64,000 bases of DNA from UBA2365 sp964594045 (GTDB lineage Bacteria > Bacteroidota > Bacteroidia > Chitinophagales > Saprospiraceae): NCBI GenBank assembly GCA_964594045.1, contig CAZQKR010000021.1, positions 11,406 to 75,405 on the forward strand. The letters are read 5' to 3'. Position 1 is the first letter of the stretch. Each line of letters begins with the position of its first letter. The notes under the pieces are model-generated. The model was not told the DNA's origin. It did not search any database and worked only from the letters and a program-made list of their open reading frames with translations. Shown here piece after piece: positions 45,243 to 54,444 of this stretch. Position numbers and translations under genes: made by a program.

Positions 45243-45697
45243 TTAGATTACAACCTACATGTAAGTTAGTATTAGAATTTGGTCACACTTAGGTTGAAAG
45301 CATAGATGTGAAATTTTAATGATAACATGTAAAGTAATAATCGAACCCTGACTTTTTGAGTCAGGGTTTTTTTTTGCCATTTCACCATTAAAGTTTCCCT
45401 TCAATAAAAAGAATCCTACAATATTCCAGGAAACAGTAATTAACATATTTTTTATTCTGTTCATTGTTTGATTACAAGCAGATTTATTCAACAAGCCATT
45501 TTTTTTACAATAATATAGGGTTTTAAAATATATCGTCAATCCCGTTTATACCAAATTATTATTCATATTTGTTATAAATAAGCGGTTTTAATTGTCAATT
45601 TTGGTGTTTTAAAGTGAAAAAACCAATAAATATTTTGTAAGTTTGTTGCAATTCCGGCAGGGATTCTTACTTAAAAAATACACTTAATTTTTTATAA
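45243..45697. other. 455-bp intergenic region upstream of the hydrogenase operon
   Basis: Contains the RRM terminator at its left. The stretch 45376-45697 is AT-rich. A good -7 match TAAGTTTG lies at 45638-45645, but at the -33 position there is GTG rather than TTG, so a hox promoter here is only possible. No gene or other structured element is seen. Confidence 0.5.
45344..45375 (+). terminator. Intrinsic terminator of the RRM gene
   Basis: Stem AACCCTGACT / AGTCAGGGTT with a loop of about 4 nt (TTTG), followed by about eight further T. It lies about 100 bp past the stop. Confidence 0.9.
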
Positions 45698-47497
45698 ATG
45701 GAAGACAAAATAATCAAAATTATCGGATCATATGACAGGGATTCGGAACGTTTGATGGACATTTTATTGTCAATCCAACAAGAGTTTGGATGCGTTTCTG
45801 ATGCTGCTGTCAGCGTAATCGCCCGCGAGTTGGGCCTTTCTGAAGTGGATGTGGTGCAAACCAGGAGTTTTTATCATTTCTTTACCATTGAACCGGTTGG
45901 AAAATATGCGGTTTATTTTAACAACAGCGTAGTTTCCATGATGATGGGCATGGGTGAGGTCATGGATGAGTTTGAAAACCTGGCCGGCGTAAAAATCGGT
46001 CAGAAAACTCCAGACGGCCTGGTCAGTCTGCACACTACTGCCTGTATCGGAATGAGCGATCAGGAACCGGCAGCGTTGATCAATAACGTTGTATTTACAC
46101 GGTTGGATCGTGAAAAAGCCAAAAAGATCTTCAATGCTATGAAAGCAGGAATGCCGGCTCAGGAAATGGTCGGTGAACCGGGTGACGGCAACAATGCACA
46201 TCCTTTGGTTCGTGCCATGGTGCATAACAACATTCAGAAAGGCGGACCTGTAACCCTTGGGAATTATTATCCGGTCATTTCCCTGAAAAAGTCTCTGGAA
46301 ATGAGTCCGAAAAGCATCATCGATGAGGTAAAAGCCTCCAATCTGAGAGGCCGTGGTGGTGCAGGTTTCCCGACAGGACTCAAAATGTTGTTCTGTTCAC
46401 TAAATGAGGGAGAAAAATATGTCATCTGTAATGCGGACGAAGGAGAACCCGGAACTTTCAAGGACAGGGTACTGTTAACGGAAAGATTGCCTATGATATT
46501 TGAAGGCATGACCATCTCGGGAAGAGCGATCGGTGCAAAAGAAGGTCTGCTCTACCTGCGCTATGAATATCAGTATCTGCGTGAATTTGCAGAAAGCGTT
46601 CTGGCAGATCTGAGAAACAGAAACCTGCTAGGCAAAAACATCCTGGGGTATGATTTTGATTTTGATATCAGGATACAGTCAGGTGCCGGCGCATATGTTT
46701 GCGGCGAGGAATCAGCACTCATCGAATCAGCTGAAGGAAAAAGAGGTGAACCGCGCAACAGGCCTCCGTTCCCGGTCCAGTCAGGTTATAAACATAAACC
46801 CACAGTGGTCAATAACGTGGAGACATTCTGCTCCATCGTCAAGATAGTTGAGGTCGGCGGATTATGGTACAGCAGGCTCGGCACACCGGATTCTGCAGGT
46901 ACCAAATTGTTGAGTATTTCCGGCGACATACCCAAACCGGGTGTTTATGAGATCGAATGGGGAATGACAGTGAATGAAATGCTGGAAATGGTTGAAGCAA
47001 AGGATGTTCAGGCTGTTCAGATGTCAGGACCTTCCGGGCTCTGTATCAATCCTTCACAGTTCGGCAGGAAGATCGCCATGGAAGACCTCGCCTGCGGAGG
47101 TTCCGTGATCGTCATCGGCAAACATCGCGATATCATCAAGGATGTTGTACTTAACTTCATGGAATTTTTTGAAGATGAATCATGCGGTTCCTGTGTCACC
47201 TGCAGGTCTTTCAATATGATCCTTGCCAAACAGGTAAAAATGGTCGTTGAGGGCAAAGCAACCCGCAAAGACCTTGACAATATGAAGGAATGGAGCAAGA
47301 TCATTGCAAGTACGAGCAGATGCGGACTTGGACAAACCTCTTCCAACCCGATCACTTCCACGCTGGCCAACTTCCCCGAGCTTTATGAGGCACGGACGAA
47401 GGAAGTTGAATTCCACAGTCATTTTGATATGGACAAAGCCATTCAGGAGTCCTGTGAGGTTGTCGGCAGAGCAGCAAGAGTACCGCACCACAACTAA
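45698..47497 (+). CDS. hoxF: NAD-reducing hydrogenase diaphorase subunit HoxF
   Basis: FMN-containing NAD(H)-reactive subunit of the soluble bidirectional hydrogenase (group 3d-like), 599 residues, close in length to the Cupriavidus protein. An N-terminal NuoE/HoxE-like domain (about 1-170) is fused to it. It keeps FYHFF and TACIGMSDQEPA but has lost most cysteines of the [2Fe-2S] site, as in Cupriavidus HoxF. FMN/NADH motifs follow: LRGRGGAGFPTGLK (about 216-229), NADEGEPGTFKDR and GAGAYVCGEESALIES. The [4Fe-4S] ligands are in ESCGSCVTCR with a later Cys in TSRCGLG. It is the first gene of a four-gene operon. Confidence 0.95.
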   Translation: MEDKIIKIIGSYDRDSERLMDILLSIQQEFGCVSDAAVSVIARELGLSEVDVVQTRSFYHFFTIEPVGKYAVYFNNSVVSMMMGMGEVMDEFENLAGVKIGQKTPDGLVSLHTTACIGMSDQEPAALINNVVFTRLDREKAKKIFNAMKAGMPAQEMVGEPGDGNNAHPLVRAMVHNNIQKGGPVTLGNYYPVISLKKSLEMSPKSIIDEVKASNLRGRGGAGFPTGLKMLFCSLNEGEKYVICNADEGEPGTFKDRVLLTERLPMIFEGMTISGRAIGAKEGLLYLRYEYQYLREFAESVLADLRNRNLLGKNILGYDFDFDIRIQSGAGAYVCGEESALIESAEGKRGEPRNRPPFPVQSGYKHKPTVVNNVETFCSIVKIVEVGGLWYSRLGTPDSAGTKLLSISGDIPKPGVYEIEWGMTVNEMLEMVEAKDVQAVQMSGPSGLCINPSQFGRKIAMEDLACGGSVIVIGKHRDIIKDVVLNFMEFFEDESCGSCVTCRSFNMILAKQVKMVVEGKATRKDLDNMKEWSKIIASTSRCGLGQTSSNPITSTLANFPELYEARTKEVEFHSHFDMDKAIQESCEVVGRAARVPHHN

Positions 47498-47528
47498 TTA
47501 TTGAACCATTTTTGAAAATTATATTATT

Positions 47529-48233
47529 ATGAGTGAAAAAATAAAATTCACAATCGACGGCAAAGAGATCGAAGCTGAAAAAGGTCAGCTTCTGGTTGAA
47601 GTAGCAGCCGAAAACGGGATTTACATCCCGGTTCTATGCCATTGGAAAGGTGTACATCCTGCAGGTTCCTGCAGGATCTGTACCGTCAAGATAAATGGCC
47701 GTTTCATGGCTTCCTGCACAACACCCGTGGACGCCAACATGGTCATTGAAAGCGATACACCAGAGATCCAGGATCTTCGTAAAGCCATTATTGAAATGCT
47801 GTTCGTGGAAGGCAACCACTTCTGCCCTGCATGCGAAAAAAGCGGAGACTGTGATCTCCAGGGACTCGGATACCGTTATCAAATGATGGTTCCCAGGTTT
47901 CCTTATGCTTTTGAGCGCAGGGAACTTGAAGCTTCCACACCTAAGATCTTCCTTGAAAAGAACCGTTGCATATTCTGCAAACGGTGCGTACGGATGATCA
48001 AGGATGAACAGGGCAGGAGTTATTTTGCCTTCAAGGGAAGGGGCAAACACCTCGAGATCAATCTGGATACAAAACTTGCACAGAATATGAGCGAAGAAAA
48101 TGCCTTACTGGCGATGAAAATATGCCCGGTGGGTGCAATTTTACGCAAGGAAGTCGGTTTTGCTACGCCAATTGGCAAAAGAAAATACGATCATGTTCCA
48201 ATCGGTTCAGAGATTGAAAATTTACAAAACTAA
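47529..48233 (+). CDS. hoxU: NAD-reducing hydrogenase electron-transfer subunit HoxU
   Basis: A 234-residue NuoG-like subunit passing electrons between HoxF and HoxY. The plant-type [2Fe-2S] ligands are Cys37, Cys48, Cys51 and Cys63 (CHWKG, CRICTV, ASC). The His/Cys3 [4Fe-4S] site is His97, Cys99, Cys102 and Cys108 (HFCPACEKSGDC). Two further four-cysteine sets begin at Cys147 in CIFCKRC, with Cys199 in KICPVGA. It starts 31 bp after hoxF and is followed by hoxY after 12 bp. Confidence 0.95.
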   Translation: MSEKIKFTIDGKEIEAEKGQLLVEVAAENGIYIPVLCHWKGVHPAGSCRICTVKINGRFMASCTTPVDANMVIESDTPEIQDLRKAIIEMLFVEGNHFCPACEKSGDCDLQGLGYRYQMMVPRFPYAFERRELEASTPKIFLEKNRCIFCKRCVRMIKDEQGRSYFAFKGRGKHLEINLDTKLAQNMSEENALLAMKICPVGAILRKEVGFATPIGKRKYDHVPIGSEIENLQN

Positions 48234-48245
48234 AATGTTAGAACA

Positions 48246-48794
48246 ATGAGTAAACCTAAAGTAGCAACGGCTTCACTGGCAGGATGTTTTGGCTGCCACA
48301 TGTCTGTCCTGGACATTGATGACAGGATACTGCAACTGATTGAACTCGTCGATTTCAATAAATCACCGATCACAGACATCAAAACTTTCACAGAACCTTG
48401 CGACATTGGCATCATCGAAGGTGGATGTTGTAACAGTGAAAATGTGGAAGTCGTCAGGGAATTCAGAAAAAATTGTAAAATATTGATATCTTTGGGCGAA
48501 TGTGCCATCATGGGCGGACTTCCTGCAATGAGAAACGGCATACCTGTCCGGGAATGTCTGGAAGAAGCTTATTTCGGCGGACCAACCGTTGGAGAAAACA
48601 CGGAAAGGATCATGCCTAACGATGAAGAGCTTCCGATCATCCTGGATAAAGTATACCCCTTGCATGAAATCGTGAAAATAGATTATTTCCTTCCCGGTTG
48701 TCCACCAAGGGCAGATCTGATCTGGGAAGCAGTAGTTGCGCTTTTGACCGGCAACGAGTTGAAAATACCTTATGAATTAGTTAAGTTTGATTAA
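48246..48794 (+). CDS. hoxY: NAD-reducing hydrogenase small subunit HoxY
   Basis: A 182-residue small subunit with the cysteines for the proximal [4Fe-4S] cluster: Cys14 and Cys17 in GCFGCHMS, one in LGECAIMGG and one in LPGCPPRAD. Neighbouring cysteines in EGGCCNSEN are also conserved in the family. It carries electrons from the HoxH active site to HoxU. It is short, without the extra C-terminal clusters of uptake hydrogenases and without a Tat signal, so the enzyme is cytoplasmic. Gaps to hoxU and hoxH are 12 and 11 bp. Confidence 0.95.
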   Translation: MSKPKVATASLAGCFGCHMSVLDIDDRILQLIELVDFNKSPITDIKTFTEPCDIGIIEGGCCNSENVEVVREFRKNCKILISLGECAIMGGLPAMRNGIPVRECLEEAYFGGPTVGENTERIMPNDEELPIILDKVYPLHEIVKIDYFLPGCPPRADLIWEAVVALLTGNELKIPYELVKFD

Positions 48795-48805
48795 TTATTA
48801 AAATT

Positions 48806-50254
48806 ATGCAAAAAGTAACAATAGAACCCGTAACCAGAGTCGAAGGCCATGGAAAAGTGACCATCCATCTGGATGATAACCTCAATGTTTCACAAACACG
48901 CCTGCACATCGTTGAATTCAGGGGTTTTGAACGGTTTGTTCAGGGCAGACCTTACTGGGAAGCGCCTGTTCTGGTTCAAAGGCTTTGCGGGATATGCCCG
49001 GTGAGTCACCACCTGGCAGCAGCCAAGGCGCTGGACGTTATCGTCGGCGCAGGAACAGGTCATGGCCTGACACCAACCGGTGAAAAGATGAGGAGACTGA
49101 TGCACTATGGACAGATGTTCCAATCCCATGCACTCCACTTTTTCCATCTGTCAGCACCTGACTTTCTGCTTGGCTATGATTCCGACCCGGCAACCCGTAA
49201 TGTTGTCGGCCTTGCTGTTAAATTTCCGGAACTGGCAACCAGGGCGGTACTTTTGAGAAAATTCGGTCAGGAAGTGATCCACTATACCGCTGGTAAAAAA
49301 ATCCACGGAACAGGTGCCATCCCTGGCGGGATCAACAAAAATCTTACCATAGAAGAAAGAGATGTACTTCTGAAGGGTGCAGATCCGCTCAACATCGACA
49401 CCATGATCCAATGGGCATACGATGCTGTTCAGCTTTTCAAGGATTATTACCTGAACAACAAGGAGTTCGTGGATAATTTTGCTTACTTCCCATCCAACCA
49501 TTTCAGTCTGGTCAGAAAAGACGGCGCCCTGGATCTATACCACGGTGTGCTCAGGGCAGTCGATGCCGACGGCAAACGCATACTGAATGATGTGGATTAT
49601 CAGGAATACGATAAGTACATCGAAGAAGAGGTCAGAAGCTGGAGTTATATGAAGTTCCCGTATCTGAAACACATCGGTAAAGAAAACGGATGGTATCGTG
49701 TTGGCCCGCTGGCCCGCCTGAATACTTGCGACTTTATTCCTTCCAAACTGGCGCAACAGGAGTTTGAGTTGTACAAAGCACATACCAATGGCAAACCGAA
49801 CAACTACTGTTTGCACACACATTGGGCCAGGCTGATCGAACTGTTGCACGCCGGTGAAGTCATCAAAGAACTTTTGCTTGATCCGGATCTTCAGAAAGAT
49901 GATCTGGTGACCAAAGGCACCAAGATCCACAGAGGAGTTGGCTTGATCGAGGCACCTCGGGGAACATTGTTCCATCACTATGAGATCAATGACAACGATC
50001 AGATCACACTGGCTAACCTCATCGTTTCCACAACCAATAACAACGAACCTATGAACAGGTCTGTTAATTTTGTCGCGAAGAAAATGATGACCGGACAGTC
50101 AAAGATCACCGAACCGATGAAAAATGCGGTTGAAATTGCCATCAGGGCTTATGACCCGTGTCTGAGCTGTGCAACACATGCCATGGGGCAAATGCCACTG
50201 GATATCAAGTTGTTCGATGCCAAGGGAGAAATTGTCGACCACTACAGGTCATAA
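48806..50254 (+). CDS. hoxH: NAD-reducing hydrogenase large subunit HoxH ([NiFe] active site)
   Basis: A 482-residue catalytic subunit that splits or forms H2. The first nickel motif is RLCGICPVSHH (Cys61 and Cys64). The second is DPCLSCATH (Cys452 and Cys455, His458). The 24 residues after His458 are the C-terminal extension cut off by the maturation protease once nickel is in place. The N-terminal RVEGHGK is also conserved. It is the last gene of the hox operon, and a strong terminator follows 20 bp later. Confidence 0.96.
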   Translation: MQKVTIEPVTRVEGHGKVTIHLDDNLNVSQTRLHIVEFRGFERFVQGRPYWEAPVLVQRLCGICPVSHHLAAAKALDVIVGAGTGHGLTPTGEKMRRLMHYGQMFQSHALHFFHLSAPDFLLGYDSDPATRNVVGLAVKFPELATRAVLLRKFGQEVIHYTAGKKIHGTGAIPGGINKNLTIEERDVLLKGADPLNIDTMIQWAYDAVQLFKDYYLNNKEFVDNFAYFPSNHFSLVRKDGALDLYHGVLRAVDADGKRILNDVDYQEYDKYIEEEVRSWSYMKFPYLKHIGKENGWYRVGPLARLNTCDFIPSKLAQQEFELYKAHTNGKPNNYCLHTHWARLIELLHAGEVIKELLLDPDLQKDDLVTKGTKIHRGVGLIEAPRGTLFHHYEINDNDQITLANLIVSTTNNNEPMNRSVNFVAKKMMTGQSKITEPMKNAVEIAIRAYDPCLSCATHAMGQMPLDIKLFDAKGEIVDHYRS

Positions 50255-50271
50255 ATGAATAAGATTAATTG

Positions 50272-50307
50272 GAAAAAGTCCGTCAATTCAGACGGGCTTT
50301 TTTTTTG
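50272..50307 (+). terminator. Intrinsic terminator of the hox operon
   Basis: Stem AAAGTCCGTC / GACGGGCTTT (one G-T pair, six-base loop AATTCA) followed by six further T. It lies between hoxH and hoxW, so hoxW is either read through at low level or has its own promoter. Confidence 0.9.
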
Positions 50308-50502
50308 GATAGACATTATTCAGGATAGTGCCAAATTTGAAAAATGGAAGCCTGGTAAAGCTATAAAAATTGATAGATATGCAACCGCTAACTGAGTTGG
50401 TCAGTTATCTTCGCGCATGAATGCTGATCTTGCTTTTGTTCCTGCCTGTTTTGGAAAGGAAGGAACATCAACTTAATTTCAACATAATAAATAAAGCTGA
50501 AA

Positions 50503-50961
50503 ATGAAAAAAACACTGATATACGGATATGGAAATCCCGGAAGACAGGATGACGGTCTGGGTGCCAGATTTACAGAACTTTGTGAAGCCTGGATCATGGA
50601 AGAATCCCTTGAAAACATCACTGTTGACTGCAATTATCAACTCAACATCGAGGATGCCGAGATCATTGCCGGGTACGACCTGGTCATTTTTGCTGATGCT
50701 TCAATTGTTGAAGACATCCATTCCTTTAAGTTGGAAAAGATCATTCCGGACAATGCAAGTATCGAGTTTTCGATGCATGCCGTCTCGGTTGGCTTTGTTT
50801 TGGACCTTTGCCAGAAATTGTATCGCCGATCACCTGAAAGCTACATCCTGCATATCAAGGCATACTCATTTGATTTTGTAGAAGAATTGACGCCAGAAGC
50901 TTTCAGCAATATGACATCTGCTTTTGAATTCATAAAAAAATTCCTGATGGAAAACCGTTGA
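50503..50961 (+). CDS. hoxW: Hydrogenase maturation protease HoxW
   Basis: A 152-residue HybD/HycI-family endopeptidase that removes the HoxH tail after nickel insertion. It opens with YGYGNPGRQDDGLG, the family signature with the first nickel-sensing acidic residue. The further ligands are likely Asp in IFADAS (about 65-70) and His in FSMHAVSVG (about 89-97). The length is normal for the family. It sits 248 bp after hoxH, behind a terminator. No other hydrogenase gene is near that would be its target. Confidence 0.92.
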   Translation: MKKTLIYGYGNPGRQDDGLGARFTELCEAWIMEESLENITVDCNYQLNIEDAEIIAGYDLVIFADASIVEDIHSFKLEKIIPDNASIEFSMHAVSVGFVLDLCQKLYRRSPESYILHIKAYSFDFVEELTPEAFSNMTSAFEFIKKFLMENR

Positions 50962-51115
50962 TTTTTCTGGCAACCTGATAGTGTACGAAGTAATCAAGGC
51001 TTGCACAACAAAAAATACTATATTAACATGATTTGTCAATGAAATCTGGCTACAAATAGATCAGTCTGAATATCAAACCAATCATGTTGTGATATAGGCT
51101 GAAATACAGAAATAA

Positions 51116-51147
51116 TTGATTAAAGCTTTATTTTTTTCTTAACTTTG
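51116..51147 (+). promoter_or_regulatory. Putative promoter of the ECF sigma gene
   Basis: TTG at 51116-51118, a 21-bp spacer and TAACTTTG at 51140-51147, matching the TAnnTTTG element. The sigma-factor ATG is 28 bp further on. Spacing is at the long end of the usual range. Confidence 0.55.
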
Positions 51148-51174
51148 CCTTCGTTGTGAACTGATAATTATTGA

Positions 51175-51699
51175 ATGTCACCAGAGTTAAAAAACAAGGC
51201 GGAATTCAAAGCATTTTATGCTGAACACTATAACCTGCTGGTCAACTATGCCTATACCAAAACCAGGGATTGGGAGTTGAGCAACGAGATAGTTCAGAAC
51301 GTTTTTGTCAAGATCTGGATCAGAAGAAACGAGACAGAGATCAAAGTTTCACTGAAGAATTATATTTTCACAATGGTCAAAAATGCCATATCAGATCATT
51401 ATCGCAGATCAGCGAAATTGACTGACCTGGAGTTGATCGAAGCCCTGCCGGATGACGGCAACGAAACAGAAAACAATCAACAAAAAGAATTGATCATCAG
51501 GGTTGCCATCAAAGAAGCCCTGAATTCCCTCAAACCAAAACGCCGGGAAATTTTTGAACTGAGCAAGTTTGAAGGATTGACGTATGCAGAAATTGCAAAA
51601 TATATAAATATTTCGGAAAGAGCAGTTGAAGACAATATTGCAAAAGCTGTTTTACAGATCAGAGAGATATTGATCAGGAAAAAAAATGAATTATTTTAA
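51175..51699 (+). CDS. ECF sigma factor (FecI-like)
   Basis: A 174-residue group IV sigma factor. Region 2 runs from about 12 to 85 (FKAFYAEHYNLLVNYAYTKT, EIVQNVFVKIW, FTMVKNAISDHYR). Region 4 covers about 110-165 (SLKPKRREIFELSKFEGLTYAEIAKYINISERAVEDNI). This is the usual Bacteroidota FecI-like layout. A FecR-type anti-sigma follows 55 bp later, so the pair forms a cell-surface-type signalling unit. No TonB receptor of the SusC/FecA type follows, so the inducing signal is unknown. Confidence 0.93.
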   Translation: MSPELKNKAEFKAFYAEHYNLLVNYAYTKTRDWELSNEIVQNVFVKIWIRRNETEIKVSLKNYIFTMVKNAISDHYRRSAKLTDLELIEALPDDGNETENNQQKELIIRVAIKEALNSLKPKRREIFELSKFEGLTYAEIAKYINISERAVEDNIAKAVLQIREILIRKKNELF

Positions 51700-51754
51700 T
51701 TTATAAATGTGAGATTTAGAATTACTTTCGTCAAATTTATCGAAAAAGAGATTT

Positions 51755-52846
51755 TTGGATCAGCTAGCTAACATATTAAAATATCTGCAAGGCCGTTTAA
51801 GCTCTGAGGATTTAAATGCTTTGGATAACTGGAGAAATGCATCTTCGGAAAATCAGGAATTTTTTGATTCGATTTCAGAAATTTATATATCTGAGGAGGG
51901 GAAGGACGAGATCAGAATTTTTGATACAGAAGAAAAATGGCAGGAAATAGAACATCTGATCAGTGAAGAAAAATCCAATAGATCGTTGTTCATCAAATGG
52001 TCTTCCATTGCAGCTTCCCTTCTGATCCTGGCCGCAGCGGCTTTATGGCTGTTTTGGCCTGAACCGCTTTACAAAGAGATCACTTCAGGCACTACATCCC
52101 ATCAGTTGACTTTACCGGACAACTCGGTTGTCACCCTTGGCCCCAAATCAAAGATGAAATATTTTACCAGGATCTCAAGAAAGATCAAGGAAAGGATCAT
52201 TTACCTGGATGGAGATGCAAGAATTGAAGTAACGAAAAATGAAAAGATCCCGTTTGTTGTCATCTCGGGTAAAACCGGAACCAGGGTGTTGGGCACCATT
52301 TTTGAGATCAGTCAGCCGGACAGTTTGCATACCATCGTTTCCAATATTGAAGGTCTGATCAGATTTTACGAATTGGCAGATGAAGCAAATTCAGTGATCG
52401 TGAATGAAGGTGAAAGTTTCAGATATGATGGCAGTAGTTTTACCAACATCACGCCGGTTGAACCGGAGATCATTCCCCAGGCTTTTATCCCACCGGCAAA
52501 ACCTGCCCGGATGCCTGTTCGTGAGCCGGTAGCCGAAGAACCTCCGGTGCTTGAACAAAAACCGGCAGAGACACCACCTCCTCCGAAAGAAGAACCACCG
52601 GTCATTAAAGTCATATACACTTCTGTGGAAGATATCATTGACGAACTGAGCAAAAGATATGCAGGCAAGTTCAACACGGCGCCATGGGGTCAGTTCCGCT
52701 TCAATGCCAAAATACCCATTGATCTCACAAAGTATCAGGACATTTCGCTGGAAGATTTATTAAAGGAACTGTCGGGTGTTGCAAAGGTTGAATATAGGCA
52801 GACCTGTCCGGACTGCTATGAATTAGTTGCATTGATGCCCAAATAA
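51755..52846 (+). CDS. FecR-family anti-sigma factor with proline-rich linker
   Basis: A 363-residue inner-membrane protein. The N-terminal cytoplasmic part (about 1-75) should hold the sigma factor. One membrane helix follows (about 84-100, IAASLLILAAAALWLFW), then a periplasmic FecR domain (about 105-225, with SHQLTLPDNSVVTLGPKSKM and RVLGTIFEIS). A proline-rich linker (about 240-285) leads to a C-terminal STN- or DUF4974-like domain. No ATG suits the N-terminus. The annotated start is a TTG (51755). An ATG at 51707 in the same frame is followed at once by TGA, after which the frame stays open. Either the real start is non-ATG or the region has a recent mutation. Confidence 0.85.
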   Translation: MDQLANILKYLQGRLSSEDLNALDNWRNASSENQEFFDSISEIYISEEGKDEIRIFDTEEKWQEIEHLISEEKSNRSLFIKWSSIAASLLILAAAALWLFWPEPLYKEITSGTTSHQLTLPDNSVVTLGPKSKMKYFTRISRKIKERIIYLDGDARIEVTKNEKIPFVVISGKTGTRVLGTIFEISQPDSLHTIVSNIEGLIRFYELADEANSVIVNEGESFRYDGSSFTNITPVEPEIIPQAFIPPAKPARMPVREPVAEEPPVLEQKPAETPPPPKEEPPVIKVIYTSVEDIIDELSKRYAGKFNTAPWGQFRFNAKIPIDLTKYQDISLEDLLKELSGVAKVEYRQTCPDCYELVALMPK

Positions 52847-53022
52847 TGCATTGCATCAATTGAATTCAAAATCAATTCCCAAAAGTTAAGCCTGAACACT
52901 TTCCTAAAACAATTCCCTGCCTGCTAATTGTGAAGGCAAAGATCACCTGTCGCAATGGGCCATATCAGATTCCAGATCAAAGGAAAAAGTCAATCAGGGC
53001 CACTGGGCGGAACCAAACTTCC

Positions 53023-54444
53023 CTACATTTTCCCATCATTCTTCATCACCTCGGTCATGATCTCCTCAAGCTTTTCACCTGCAACATTCTTTAGAATGAT
53101 TTTTTTATCCTTATCCAGGATAAATATTTTTGGAGTGGTTCTGACATCATATTTCACATGAAACCTGGATCTGTACATTTCATCTGTAAGGTTATAATCA
53201 AAAACGCCCATATTTTTTTCCTTCACAAATTCCCAGCATTCTGCAACCTTGTCCCGTCCTTTGGTACAAACTGCAACCATTTTAATGCCCTTATCCTTAA
53301 AATTCTGACTGAACTTGATGATCTCAGGCATGCTCTGTTTGCAATGTCCGCAATCAGGCGCCCAAAACATGATGATCAGGTAGTCCGCTTCAATGCTGTG
53401 CAAACTGACAGGTACTTTATCCTCGGTGTAAAGTATCACATCTTCGGCAATTTTACCCAAAAGTGTAGGTCTCAGCTTTTCAGCATTGTCAATTATTTTT
53501 TCCAATGTTTCCTGCGTCACCCAAGGTGTTTTACCTTTTGAATAATAGGTATCTACCATATGCACATAGACTGCGTCCATTCCGATCACAAGAGATTTGG
53601 CATATTTATTTAAAAAATAAGAAACATAAAACTTCCAGGTTTCAGGAGCAGGCTCCATTTTCAGCAGGATCTCGTCGATCGTCACGCTAATAGTGTCTGG
53701 GATCTGAACTGTCAATTGATCCAGATATCGCTCTATCTTATTGTGCAAAAAAGGTGTCCGGATCAGTGCAGGATTTGAAAAGTCGATATGATCAAAATAA
53801 TGTTTTCTGTAGTAATAAAACTTTGCTTTCTGCAGTTCCTCTGCCGCAACATCCAGTTCCGGTATGTCGATATCCTTATTGCCCAACAGCATCATTGCAG
53901 TCACCGTTTTCGGGTTTTTCCCGACCAATTCATTTTGATAGCCTAAAACTTCATTTTCCAGATCTTCCAATCGCTGATCTATCATCACCGTATCCTGCTT
54001 TAAATCCAGTGCTCTTTTGCGTTGAGCGTTGAGTGTGTCCGCAAGTACCCTTTTTTCAGCCAGAAAATCCATATATGCATAAAAAAGTTCATTGTCTTTT
54101 GAACCTTTGAATTTCAGTACACTCAAGTCGTTATAATCCCCTTTTATGGTGAAATATTTTTCCTGATCATTGATAATGAACTGAATATACTTTTTCTCCG
54201 GAAAAAACATCAGTATGTAAACACCTGCATCAAGTGTATCCGTACCTGAATAAATAAACTTTTTACCTGGTTGGGCATAAATCGTATCCCTGATCAGTTG
54301 TTTGTCCCCGTAAAAATAAGCGAGCAACAAGGTATCATTCTTGTAATTTTCAAATTCAAACCTGAGTTCATAGTTGTTTTTCTGTCCGAACAACGGCAAC
54401 AAATACAAAACAAGCAGTGTGATGAGTAAGCTATTCCGTTTCAT
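53023..54444 (-). CDS. Thioredoxin/TlpA-like envelope protein with DUF4369/DUF5106-like N-terminus
   Basis: A 473-residue exported protein. A signal peptide (about 1-20) is followed by a beta-rich N-terminal domain (about 23-130, DUF4369-like), a helical region (about 130-330, DUF5106-like), and a thioredoxin-fold domain (about 335-470) with MFWAPDCGHCKQSMPEI, the CGHC redox pair, and the cis-proline in RTTPKIFILD. It is expected to act as a disulfide reductase or isomerase in the periplasm. Substrate unknown. It is convergent with the sigma/anti-sigma operon (about 180 bp gap) and has no same-strand partner. Confidence 0.85.
   Translation of the reverse strand: MKRNSLLITLLVLYLLPLFGQKNNYELRFEFENYKNDTLLLAYFYGDKQLIRDTIYAQPGKKFIYSGTDTLDAGVYILMFFPEKKYIQFIINDQEKYFTIKGDYNDLSVLKFKGSKDNELFYAYMDFLAEKRVLADTLNAQRKRALDLKQDTVMIDQRLEDLENEVLGYQNELVGKNPKTVTAMMLLGNKDIDIPELDVAAEELQKAKFYYYRKHYFDHIDFSNPALIRTPFLHNKIERYLDQLTVQIPDTISVTIDEILLKMEPAPETWKFYVSYFLNKYAKSLVIGMDAVYVHMVDTYYSKGKTPWVTQETLEKIIDNAEKLRPTLLGKIAEDVILYTEDKVPVSLHSIEADYLIIMFWAPDCGHCKQSMPEIIKFSQNFKDKGIKMVAVCTKGRDKVAECWEFVKEKNMGVFDYNLTDEMYRSRFHVKYDVRTTPKIFILDKDKKIILKNVAGEKLEEIMTEVMKNDGKM

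Noticed and set aside
45255..45539. 94-codon minus-strand frame after the RRM gene
   Set aside because: It spans the RRM terminator and AT-rich sequence and has no domain or conserved start.
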